Assembly (NCBI GenBank): GCA_017614625.1 | Contig: JAGABK010000092.1 | Coordinates: 1-5,907, forward strand | Direction of reading: 5' to 3' | Length of the DNA: 5,907 nt | Source: Spirochaetales bacterium | GTDB taxonomy: Bacteria > Spirochaetota > Spirochaetia > Sphaerochaetales > Sphaerochaetaceae | Shown: positions 1 to 5,907 of the stretch, in pieces | How the letters are laid out: each line of letters opens with the position of its first letter | Position numbering within the stretch: position 1 is the stretch's first letter | Notes under the pieces: generated by a model | Seen by the model: only the letters and a program-made list of their open reading frames with translations | What the model was told of the DNA's origin: nothing | Databases searched by the model: none | Position numbers and translations under genes: made by a program

Positions 1-497
1 ATGTCTCCTGGACCAAGAAGGTCAAGAACATGTCCTCCTTCTGCAAGGAAGGCGATGTGATCGACGTCACGGTCACCAAGGTGGAGCCGGAGAGCTGCAG
101 GATCAGACTCGGCGTCAAGCAGCTTGAGAACAATCCCTGGCAGACCCTGAAGCAGCAGTATCCCAAGTATTCCATCATCACGGGTACCGTCTCCAACGTC
201 ACTGAGTTCGGCGTGTTCGTGAAGGTTCTCGGCGAGATCGAGGGTCTCATCCCGAAGTTCGCCCTTGTCGGACCGGACGAGGAGTACACCGATGAAGTGC
301 TCAAGAGATTCAATGTCGGCGATTCCGTCACCGCCATGGTCATGGATGTCATTCCGCAGCAGCAGAAGCTCTCGCTCTCCATCAAGGAGATGAAGAGACG
401 CGACCAGCAGTCCGAAGTTGCCAAGTACATGGCCAACTCCGATGATGACGATGTCGTCACCCTGGCAGATCTCATTTCTTCACGTGAGGAGAAATAA
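1..497 (+). CDS. rpsA: 30S ribosomal protein S1, C-terminal part (5' end outside window)
   Basis: Only the last 164 residues are present; the reading frame starts at base 3 and is open through the left edge. Ribosomal protein S1 binds mRNA on the 30S subunit and helps load structured messages. Residues 1-46 of the visible part are the end of one S1 (OB-fold) repeat, opening with SWTKK and closing with the LGVKQLENNPW signature that is characteristic of bacterial S1 repeats. Residues about 56-133 are one complete further S1 repeat, with the core TGTVSNVTEFGVFV and the closing LSLSIKEMKRR. An acidic tail (four Asp in a row, then TLADLISS) ends the protein, as in many bacterial S1 proteins. The stop TAA is at 495-497, and the next gene starts 2 bases later, so the two are probably co-transcribed. 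The first in-frame Met (base 30) is internal and not the start. The number of repeats upstream, and any fusion to cytidylate kinase as known in Treponema, cannot be seen. Confidence 0.93.
   Translation, partial: VSWTKKVKNMSSFCKEGDVIDVTVTKVEPESCRIRLGVKQLENNPWQTLKQQYPKYSIITGTVSNVTEFGVFVKVLGEIEGLIPKFALVGPDEEYTDEVLKRFNVGDSVTAMVMDVIPQQQKLSLSIKEMKRRDQQSEVAKYMANSDDDDVVTLADLISSREEK
486..491 (+). promoter_or_regulatory. Ribosome binding site for the membrane TPR gene
   Basis: GAGGAG lies within the last codons of rpsA, 8 bases before the ATG at 500. It fixes the start of the membrane TPR gene and means that ribosomes finishing rpsA pass directly over the next gene's initiation site. Confidence 0.7.
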
Positions 498-499
498 AG

Positions 500-1168
500 A
501 TGGCCAAGAAGAACACAACACCTGAGAAGGAACTGACTTCGGAGCAGAAGATCGTCAACAAGCTTTCTTCCTTCGTTACGAAGAACAGGCTCCTGCTCAT
601 CATCATCGCCGCGGTGATTGTAGTCGGTATCGTAGCTGCCGTTGTAATTGTCAACGCAAGTCTCAACGCCAAGATCAAGGCGCAGGAGAAGGTCGCCAAG
701 CTCGAGGACAGGTACAACATCGTCATGGCCTCCGAGGAGCAGAACTGGGACGAGCTCATCAACGAGCTCAAGCCGCTCATCGACGGTTCCTCGTACGCTT
801 CGGTCAAGGCAGCATATCTGCTCGGTCTCGTTTACTACGAGAAGGGCGATTACGCCAACGCACAGAGCTCGTTCATGCAGACATACAATCTCAACAAGAA
901 CATCTATCTTGCACCGACAGCTCTTTCCTGTGCAGCGGCATGCGCCAGCGACTCCGGCGACACAGCCACGGCATTGAGCCTGTACAACCAGATCTACAAC
1001 GATTATCCCGACAGCGGCGTCGCTCCCAGAGCACTGTTCAATGTCGCCATGATCTATCTGGAGCAGGGCAACACACAGCTGGCCCAGGCAACCTTCGCCC
1101 AGGTCGCAGACTACTATCCCAACTCAGAGTACGGAAAACTTGCAGCAAACCAGGCTAACATGCTCTAA
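500..1168 (+). CDS. Membrane-anchored tetratricopeptide repeat protein (YfgM-like architecture)
   Basis: This 222-residue protein has a short charged cytoplasmic N-terminus (residues 1-30), one strongly hydrophobic helix (about 31-51, rich in Leu, Ile, Val and Ala) and an extracytoplasmic helical domain. Lysines before the helix and the absence of a cleavage site or lipobox suggest a type II (N-in) membrane anchor. Three TPR-like repeats are visible at about 103-135 (LGLVYYEKGDYANAQSSF), 138-170 (GDTATALSLYNQIYNDYP) and 174-208 (GNTQLAQATFAQVADYYPNS). The last two resemble the TPRs of CpoB/YbgF- and BamD-type envelope proteins. The overall plan matches the YfgM/TPR_21 family, whose E. coli member is an ancillary subunit of the SecYEG translocon; that role here is inference from architecture. 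A GAGGAG Shine-Dalgarno at 486-491, inside the rpsA end, supports the ATG at 500. The 2-base gap to rpsA suggests translational coupling. Confidence 0.85.
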   Translation: MAKKNTTPEKELTSEQKIVNKLSSFVTKNRLLLIIIAAVIVVGIVAAVVIVNASLNAKIKAQEKVAKLEDRYNIVMASEEQNWDELINELKPLIDGSSYASVKAAYLLGLVYYEKGDYANAQSSFMQTYNLNKNIYLAPTALSCAAACASDSGDTATALSLYNQIYNDYPDSGVAPRALFNVAMIYLEQGNTQLAQATFAQVADYYPNSEYGKLAANQANML

Positions 1169-1180
1169 GGAAAGGAACCT

Positions 1181-1852
1181 ATGAAAAGCAGACGTCATCC
1201 GTTCATTGCAGTGATCGCGATGGCGTCTGTTTTTTTATGTCTTCTCGCTTCCTGCGGTGTTCCAAGGTATTTGACTGATGTAACCACAACGCTCACACCT
1301 TCTGGTGATTCTACATTTAACTTGTATTTCAATTCTGATTCCGATAGCCCTGATGCAGACAAAGTTGGACTTTTTCTTATCTATTACATCTGTGATTCTA
1401 ATAACACTGTAAGTCTGTCAACCTTAAACACACAATTCAAGAACAAATACAGACCCACACAGTACGACGGAAGCACAGTCAATGCCGAAGCAAACACTCC
1501 GGTCCTGAAGTACAATTCATCCAACACCTCATACGAATTCTATGCGTTCGAAACCGGGAGTGGGGTAGTGGAAGCTCCTCTGTACACATATCAGATCCAG
1601 GACAACCCCGCATACCTGTCAGTCGAGCTCACGTACGATGAAACCAATAAGACAATAAATATGAAGGTGAAGAACAGTCTTCTTGTCGTCATAGCAGAGC
1701 AGACGCTGGTCCTGCACGACGATTTCCAACCTTCCCTGGACAACAACTATATCCACATCTACGGCGCTGTCAGCGTGCAGGGGAAGAACTACAGCAACAT
1801 ATACTGGTCCGATCTCCAGTACTGCGGGTCCCTTCTGTGCTTCGGACAGTGA
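1181..1852 (+). CDS. Putative lipoprotein of unknown function
   Basis: I do not recognise this 223-residue protein. Its N-terminus is a textbook lipoprotein signal: basic residues at 3-6 (SRRH), a hydrophobic stretch at about 8-22, and the lipobox Leu22-Ala23-Ser24-Cys25, so the mature protein would begin with lipidated Cys25. The rest is rich in Asn, Ser, Thr and Tyr with alternating hydrophobic residues, which suggests a beta-rich secreted domain; there is no further membrane segment and no recognisable catalytic motif. The start follows the purine-rich stretch TAAGGAAAGGAA (1166-1177), which overlaps the stop of the preceding gene 12 bases upstream, so it is probably the last gene of the rpsA block. 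Base composition is unusual: 1261-1440 is about 36% GC by hand count, against about 60% in a sampled part of the upstream gene (721-780). This fits a fast-evolving or acquired surface gene, but the later part of the gene looks more like its neighbours. Confidence 0.8.
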   Translation: MKSRRHPFIAVIAMASVFLCLLASCGVPRYLTDVTTTLTPSGDSTFNLYFNSDSDSPDADKVGLFLIYYICDSNNTVSLSTLNTQFKNKYRPTQYDGSTVNAEANTPVLKYNSSNTSYEFYAFETGSGVVEAPLYTYQIQDNPAYLSVELTYDETNKTINMKVKNSLLVVIAEQTLVLHDDFQPSLDNNYIHIYGAVSVQGKNYSNIYWSDLQYCGSLLCFGQ

Positions 1853-1856
1853 TTCG

Positions 1857-1883
1857 TTTACACTTTTATAAATTGGATATAAT
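1857..1883 (+). promoter_or_regulatory. Promoter-like sequence in the convergent gap
   Basis: TTTACA (1857-1862) is followed after 15 bases by a perfect TATAAT (1878-1883). The spacing is shorter than the usual 16-18 and there is no exact TGn extended -10. A transcript from here would run into mazG in antisense, since no plus-strand gene follows. In a stretch this AT-rich, chance matches are likely. Confidence 0.25.
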
Positions 1884-1913
1884 GTATATTCTGTAAAACT
1901 CTGGAAGTGGTTG

Positions 1914-1936
1914 TACGTATTATATCTATATACGTA
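1914..1936. repeat. Short AT-rich inverted repeat between convergent genes
   Basis: TACGTAT (1914-1920) and ATACGTA (1930-1936) form perfect 7-base inverted arms around a 9-base AT-only-but-one loop. The repeat lies 4 bases beyond the mazG stop. It could fold as a weak hairpin at the 3' end of either convergent transcript or serve as a protein site. Neither strand has a T-tract directly after it and the stem is AT-rich, so it is not a standard intrinsic terminator. The remainder of the 88-base gap 1853-1940 shows no small ORF or RNA gene that I can support. Confidence 0.4.
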
Positions 1937-1940
1937 TCAA

Positions 1941-2756
1941 TCAATTGTCTTTCGCAAGCTTCTTGGCTTTGTTCCAGAGATCGTCCCATTGCTCAGGCGT
2001 AAGGTTCTCGAGCTCCAGATTCTGTTCCTTGGTCATTCCATATAGAATATTGAATCTCTTAATGAATTTGTGATTGGCGTACGACAGCGCGTCCTGGGGC
2101 TTCACGTGTTTCTTCCTGCAAAGGTTCACGACCGTGAACAGCAGGTCGCCGAGTTCTTCCATCGTGTTTTCCTCGGTCTGCGCCATGAGCACTTCGTCCA
2201 TTTCCTCATTGATCTTGTCGCACACGTCGTCGGCGGTCGCCCAGTCGAATCCGGCCTTGGCGGCTTTCTTGGATATGGCGTAGCATCTCTCGAGCTCCGG
2301 CTCGTTCTGCGGTACGTTCTCGAAGAAATCGGCCTTTGAAGAAATGCGGCCTTCCTGCTGGACCTTGATCCGGTTCCAGTTCCTGAGGACTTCCTCGGTG
2401 TCCTTGACATCGACATCGGCAAATACGTGCGGATGGCGGCGGATGTATTTCTCGCAGGCGTTGTTAAGACAGTCGGACAGCTTGAAATCGCCGTTCTGGT
2501 CGTGGATCTTTCCAAGCAGGAACAGATTAAGGAAGACATCGCCCAATTCCTCGCTCTGATGCTCGGGATCCTTGTCCTCGAGCGCGTCGATATACTCGTA
2601 GATCTCGCCCTGCATGCTGCGGATCATGTCGCGCGGCATCTGTTCCTTGTCCCAGGGACATCCGTTCTCGGGATCGCGGAGAAATGTCACTATATCATAT
2701 AGATTGGACATGTCGCGGATTATATCGTCGCTTTTGACGAGTTTGTAATCGATCAT
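1941..2756 (-). CDS. mazG: Nucleoside triphosphate pyrophosphohydrolase MazG
   Basis: MazG hydrolyses nucleoside triphosphates to monophosphates and pyrophosphate in the cytoplasm, and in E. coli it is linked to the nutritional stress response and removal of aberrant nucleotides. The 271-residue product is close to the 263 residues of E. coli MazG and has both tandem MazG domains. Domain 1 (about 20-95) carries the family signature FLRDPENGCPWDKEQ at 25-39 and the metal-site pieces Glu51, Glu54, Glu70 and Asp73. The linker has the conserved RRHPHVF (106-112). Domain 2 (about 160-240) has GFDW (169-172), the full EExxE at 184-188 and ExxD at 201-204. In domain 1 the first Glu of EExxE is replaced by Gly50; domain 2 is intact. 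The frame stays open far upstream, but the start at 2756 is chosen because it gives the family length, has GGAGG just before it, and overlaps the upstream stop as ATGA. Confidence 0.94.
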   Translation of the reverse strand: MIDYKLVKSDDIIRDMSNLYDIVTFLRDPENGCPWDKEQMPRDMIRSMQGEIYEYIDALEDKDPEHQSEELGDVFLNLFLLGKIHDQNGDFKLSDCLNNACEKYIRRHPHVFADVDVKDTEEVLRNWNRIKVQQEGRISSKADFFENVPQNEPELERCYAISKKAAKAGFDWATADDVCDKINEEMDEVLMAQTEENTMEELGDLLFTVVNLCRKKHVKPQDALSYANHKFIKRFNILYGMTKEQNLELENLTPEQWDDLWNKAKKLAKDN

Positions 2757-5176
2757 AGATCCTCCGTGAATAACTGCCTGCGCACCATGCGGCAGGAACC
2801 TGCGATATGGAACTTGCTCATGTCCGCGGAGAACACGGTCTTGAAGATGTTCCTGTCGCCGTTGACAATTATGTCGAACACGCCGTCCGAAGATTCTGAG
2901 ACCCTGAAATCGTTGCTGGTCTGCGTGCAGCGCTCCCTGAGGATCTGCAGGATCTGCCCGTCGCGGATGTCGGAGACGCTGTACAGGCAGCCGCGCATCT
3001 TGCTGGCAAGCGAAATCTTCTTGCCGGTCCTGTTGAGCGGCAGGACCTTCATTTCCTTTATGCGGTAGCCTTCGGCAAGCGCGCCGTTTATGCGCGCAAG
3101 CGTGCTGTCGTCGATCTGGCTGACCGGAAGCTCGCACAGAAGAAGCTCGTTCTCGCCGCTGACTCCCATGGATATGGGATTCAGGAACTCCATCCTGGGC
3201 TTGGGATTGTAGCCCTGCGTGAACATTATATCCAGGCCGCTGCGCTGGAAAGCCATCTCGAACTGCCTCATGACGGCGATATGCGAGTTGTAGACGGCCC
3301 TTCCCGTCTTCTCATAGGTGAACACCGTCTGTCTGTATTCCTCGGGCGCAGGAAGCGCTCTGGCGGGCCTGACGGCCTTCTCGAAGTCCGTATTGTCAGC
3401 CCTGACCACATGCGAGCCGGATTTCGAGCAGACTCCGCACCTGTGGTCGCATTCCTCGCTGCAGATATGAGTCAGCTCATGGCGGCTTGCCTTGAGGTAT
3501 TCGTTCTCCAGATAAGCCTTGGAGACGTTCATGGTAACCGAATCCCACGGAAGCTTGTCGCCGGGCTCCCAGCCCTTCGGAGACACGTCATAATTGAGGT
3601 CCGCTATGGCCTGCTGCCACAGGTCCCACTTTATGTACTCGTCCCATGCGTCCAGGCGGCAGCCCAGGTCGTATGCATGTCTGATGAGTGCCGAGCATTC
3701 CTCGCCGCCGCGCGACAGGATGCCCTCCAGGAACGAAATGGAAGGCTCATGGTACGAGACCTTGATTCCGGGAATCGCGTCCATGAGGGCCCGTTTTATG
3801 CTCCTCAGGTGCGCTCCCGACTGCTCCATGCCCATCTGCCTGACCCACTGGTACGGAGTGTGCGCTTTGGGGATGAACGTACCGATGTTGATGTTCATGT
3901 TGATTCCCGTGGCCCTTCTTATGGCCACGAGGAAATCCACCAGGCTCTGCTGCTCGGTCTCGACATCCACGAACGGCAGTCCGACCATGAAATAGAACTT
4001 GGCCAGCTTCCAGCCGCGCGTCCTGGCTTCCTTGATGATGCTTATGACCGCATCCAGCGGGACTTCCTTGTTGTTGGACCTCTGGTTCTCGGGAAGCGGA
4101 GTCTCTATGGCGAACGTGAGGCCGCTCTTCCTGACCTCCGAAAGCTGCTCCAGGATGTTCAGGCTGAACGTGCTGACACGCAGCGACGGAAGCGAGAACG
4201 ATATGTTGCGGCTGCCGTAGGTCCCGTTAAGGGCCTTTATGAGCTTGTCCAGGTCCGGATAATCGCCTGACGAGAGCGAGGACAGCGTGATTTCCCTGTA
4301 TCCCATGCGGCACACGTTCTGCTCCACGAGGTCGTAGACCGTGTCCAGGCTGCGCTGGCGGAACGGCTTGTAGTACTGGCCGGCATGACAGAAACGGCAT
4401 CCGTTGGGACAGCCGCGCATGATCTCCACGACTCCGTGGTCCTGTGCAGTCTCGAACGAGGATATGGCGAAATGCTGAAGACGCGGGCTTTCTCTGTCGG
4501 TTCCGAAAGTCGTGTCCACCGCCCTTCTTGCCGTCTTCTTTCCCGGATACCAGAGGCAGGAGATCTCCTTAAGGGCCTCAAGGCGCTCGCTTCTCTTTTT
4601 GTATTTCCCGAGGATGTTGACGATGTTGTCCAGATCGGTCTCGGCCTCGCCTATGTATACGAAATCGAAGAATTCGGCGAACGGAAGCGGATTGGTGGCC
4701 GCCGGACCTCCCGCGAAGACTATCGGGTCGTCGTCCGTCCTGTCGGAGGCTTTGATGGGGATTCCTCCCAGGTCCAGGACCTGCAGGATGTTGGTGGCGC
4801 AAAGCTCGTAGCCTATGGAGATTCCCAGGTAATCCATCTTCTTCAGGGGGAAATGCTCCTGAAGCGTGAACAGAGGTATCTTCTTCTCACGCAGAAGGTT
4901 CTCGAAGTCCGGGGCCACCGCGAAGACTCTGTCGCATACGGCGTTGGGATTCCTGTTCATGATGTCGTACAGGATCCTTACGGCGTTGTTCGCCATGCCG
5001 ATCTCGTAGAGGTCCGGGAAGCACATCGCGCACCTGGTGTATCCGGGCCTGTAGGTCTTTCTTCCGTAGATATATTCGCTGCCTATGTAGCGAGCCGGGT
5101 TCTCTATCTCAAGGAATCCGTCCCCGAGTTCTTCCTCGAGGTTGATAATCCTGCCTGCTTCGTCGTATCTGATCAT
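2753..5176 (-). CDS. Cobalamin-binding-like radical SAM protein fused to DUF2344 (TIGR03960/TIGR03936 type)
   Basis: This 807-residue protein is of uncharacterised function. Residues about 40-190 resemble a cobalamin-binding Rossmann domain of radical SAM proteins (FPDLYEIGMANNAVRILYDI at 54-73, GISIGYELCATNIL at 118-131, FAGGPAATNPLPFAEFFD at 154-171, IGEAE at 175-179), but the base-off motif DxHxxG is absent, so cobalamin binding is unproven. The radical SAM core begins near 245, with the 4Fe-4S cluster cysteines Cys256, Cys260 and Cys263 in CPNGCRFC. LSSLSSGDYPDLD (298-310) and the FAIETP segment (355-360) follow. A second cluster, Cys572, Cys576, Cys580 and Cys583, could hold another Fe-S centre or zinc. 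The C-terminal domain (about 615-790) is DUF2344, with YNSHIAVMRQFEMAF and GYNPKPRMEF. In other bacteria the two parts are fused or adjacent, often near ribonuclease E/G. The start overlaps the upstream stop as ATGA (5173-5176), with AAGGA about 9 bases before it. The stop overlaps the mazG start in the same way. Intact, with no frameshift seen. Confidence 0.92.
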   Translation of the reverse strand: MIRYDEAGRIINLEEELGDGFLEIENPARYIGSEYIYGRKTYRPGYTRCAMCFPDLYEIGMANNAVRILYDIMNRNPNAVCDRVFAVAPDFENLLREKKIPLFTLQEHFPLKKMDYLGISIGYELCATNILQVLDLGGIPIKASDRTDDDPIVFAGGPAATNPLPFAEFFDFVYIGEAETDLDNIVNILGKYKKRSERLEALKEISCLWYPGKKTARRAVDTTFGTDRESPRLQHFAISSFETAQDHGVVEIMRGCPNGCRFCHAGQYYKPFRQRSLDTVYDLVEQNVCRMGYREITLSSLSSGDYPDLDKLIKALNGTYGSRNISFSLPSLRVSTFSLNILEQLSEVRKSGLTFAIETPLPENQRSNNKEVPLDAVISIIKEARTRGWKLAKFYFMVGLPFVDVETEQQSLVDFLVAIRRATGINMNINIGTFIPKAHTPYQWVRQMGMEQSGAHLRSIKRALMDAIPGIKVSYHEPSISFLEGILSRGGEECSALIRHAYDLGCRLDAWDEYIKWDLWQQAIADLNYDVSPKGWEPGDKLPWDSVTMNVSKAYLENEYLKASRHELTHICSEECDHRCGVCSKSGSHVVRADNTDFEKAVRPARALPAPEEYRQTVFTYEKTGRAVYNSHIAVMRQFEMAFQRSGLDIMFTQGYNPKPRMEFLNPISMGVSGENELLLCELPVSQIDDSTLARINGALAEGYRIKEMKVLPLNRTGKKISLASKMRGCLYSVSDIRDGQILQILRERCTQTSNDFRVSESSDGVFDIIVNGDRNIFKTVFSADMSKFHIAGSCRMVRRQLFTEDL
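2761..2765 (-). promoter_or_regulatory. Ribosome binding site fixing the mazG start
   Basis: On the minus strand GGAGG lies within the last codons of the radical SAM gene, 4 bases before the mazG ATG at 2756. It supports that start over the much longer open frame upstream and over the internal Met16. The spacing is slightly short, which is compatible with re-initiation by ribosomes stopping at the overlapping TGA. Confidence 0.65.
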
Positions 5177-5907
5177 TGCAGTTTTTCCTTGAGTTCCTCG
5201 TCGTTGGGATTGAGTCTCAGTGCCTGGGACCAGTAGAGCCTGGCGTTGACCCTGTCGTACAGCATCTCAAGGATGTTTCCCTTGACCTTTAGCATGACCG
5301 AGAGCCTGTAGTCGTCGCCCGTGTAATAGGAGTTGCGCATGAGGGTATCGGTGAGCGACAGCAGGTCCTTGGCGTCTGCTTCTGCAAGGCTCACGTTGGA
5401 GAAACGCGCCAGAAGCACCAGGAAGGCGTCAAGCTCGTCCTCGGAGATTCCGGCATACCAGGTTGAAAAGGCCTCGATGATGGCCTTGTGGTCGGCAGGG
5501 ACCGTGAGCATCAGCACCACGCGCTCCTGGTCCGAAAGACCCTCCGAAAGCATGGCCAGCACTTCCCTCGCCTTCGCTATGTCGCCCAGCCTGCTGTATG
5601 CCTCGAACAGCACCTGGCAGGCCCCGGTCCCGTCCTCGGGCACCAGGACCATGACGGACAGGGAATCCGATGCGTTCAACCTTATGAAATTGGACACCGC
5701 ATAGGCCCTTTCGGATGCGTTGTGGTCCTCGTCCTGAAGAAGATACAGGAACAGGCTCTCCAGGGCCTTGGAATCGGCGCCCATCGCGATATGGCACTTG
5801 GCCTTGAGCAGCAGCTCGTCCGCCGAAGGATCCTTCTTTCGTTCGATCGTCTTTATGACTGAACTGTATCTGCCCTTGTCGTACTGCGACTGGATGTTCG
5901 AGCACGA
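5173..5907 (-). CDS. TPR-like protein, probable lipoprotein (5' end outside window)
   Basis: The reading frame is open to the right edge, giving 244 visible residues; the first ATG in the window (5784) is internal to this frame and should not be taken as the start. The visible sequence opens Ser-Cys-Ser-Asn-Ile. A Cys with Ser before it and Ser-Asn after it would fit the mature end of a lipoprotein whose signal peptide lies just outside the window; this is inference. Residues about 8-55 (YDKGRYSSVIKTIE, then LLLKAKCHIAMGADSKALESL) form TPR-like helix pairs, and the C-terminal part (about 205-244, RLYWSQALRLNPNDEELKEKL) is a recognisable TPR. The middle is helical and repeat-like (VLFEAYSRLGDIAKAREVLAML) with no catalytic motif. 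TPR domains mediate protein contacts, so it may scaffold or sense at the envelope. Its stop overlaps the radical SAM start by 4 bases, so the two are co-translated. I cannot name a specific family. Confidence 0.82.
   Translation of the reverse strand, partial: SCSNIQSQYDKGRYSSVIKTIERKKDPSADELLLKAKCHIAMGADSKALESLFLYLLQDEDHNASERAYAVSNFIRLNASDSLSVMVLVPEDGTGACQVLFEAYSRLGDIAKAREVLAMLSEGLSDQERVVLMLTVPADHKAIIEAFSTWYAGISEDELDAFLVLLARFSNVSLAEADAKDLLSLTDTLMRNSYYTGDDYRLSVMLKVKGNILEMLYDRVNARLYWSQALRLNPNDEELKEKLQ

Noticed and set aside
30..497. A separate short S1-domain protein starting at the ATG at base 30
   Set aside because: The frame is open to the left edge and the residues before this Met (SWTKK) belong to a conserved S1 repeat, so this is the tail of full-length rpsA.
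472..807. Minus-strand open frame opposite the membrane TPR gene
   Set aside because: It is antisense to a gene with a clear membrane helix and TPR repeats; the Ser/Thr/Met-rich translation looks like a shadow.
1835..1849. Small hairpin CTGTGC-TTCG-GACAG at the end of the lipoprotein gene, considered as a terminator
   Set aside because: The stem has only five pairs with a bulge, lies inside the coding sequence, and is not followed by a clean T-tract.
1919..1940. Minus-strand promoter using TATAAT at 1919-1924
   Set aside because: No -35-like sequence at acceptable spacing, and it would read only into the antisense of the lipoprotein gene; probably chance in AT-rich sequence.
2757..3137. N-terminal extension of the mazG frame by 127 codons
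   Set aside because: It overlaps the DUF2344-coding region, has a low-complexity Arg/Gln-rich translation, and the normal MazG length, GGAGG site and ATGA overlap all support the start at 2756.
3281..4270. Plus-strand open frame of 329 codons opposite the radical SAM gene
   Set aside because: It lies wholly antisense to a strongly supported gene, has no recognisable domain, and its composition fits a shadow of the codon bias of the real gene.
4385..5236. Plus-strand open frame of 283 codons opposite the start of the radical SAM gene
   Set aside because: Antisense shadow with no family resemblance; it also crosses the boundary between two minus-strand genes.

Overview
The window reads as an ordinary chromosomal region of a Gram-negative-type bacterium, most likely a spirochaete related to Sphaerochaeta or Treponema. 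This placement is an inference from gene content: a ribosomal protein S1 tail of the multi-S1-repeat type, a lipoprotein with a clear lipobox, a long cobalamin-binding-like radical SAM protein fused to a DUF2344 domain, and a two-domain MazG. Purine-rich Shine-Dalgarno sites sit before the genes, which argues against Bacteroidetes. No marker gene here fixes the taxon. By hand count, GC is near 60% in a sampled stretch of a housekeeping gene and falls to about 36% in part of one lipoprotein gene.

Layout: there are two convergent gene blocks. The plus-strand block (1-1852) holds the 3' end of rpsA, then a membrane-anchored TPR protein starting 2 bases after the rpsA stop, then a lipoprotein of unknown function 12 bases further on. 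The minus-strand block, read from 5907 down to 1941, holds the 3' part of a TPR protein that may be a lipoprotein, a radical SAM/DUF2344 fusion protein, and mazG. These three genes are joined by two 4-base ATGA start/stop overlaps, so they almost certainly form one translationally coupled operon. The blocks meet in an 88-base AT-rich gap (1853-1940) with a promoter-like sequence and a short AT-rich inverted repeat, but no convincing intrinsic terminator.

Function: the plus block combines translation (S1) with cell-envelope proteins (a YfgM-like TPR protein and a lipoprotein). The minus block combines nucleotide-pool clean-up (MazG) with an uncharacterised radical SAM enzyme and a TPR protein. 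I found no mobile element, CRISPR array, tRNA or rRNA. The least understood item is the radical SAM fusion protein: it has the SAM-cluster cysteines, a second four-cysteine cluster and a DUF2344 tail, and its chemistry is not known to me. I see no clearly new multi-gene system here.
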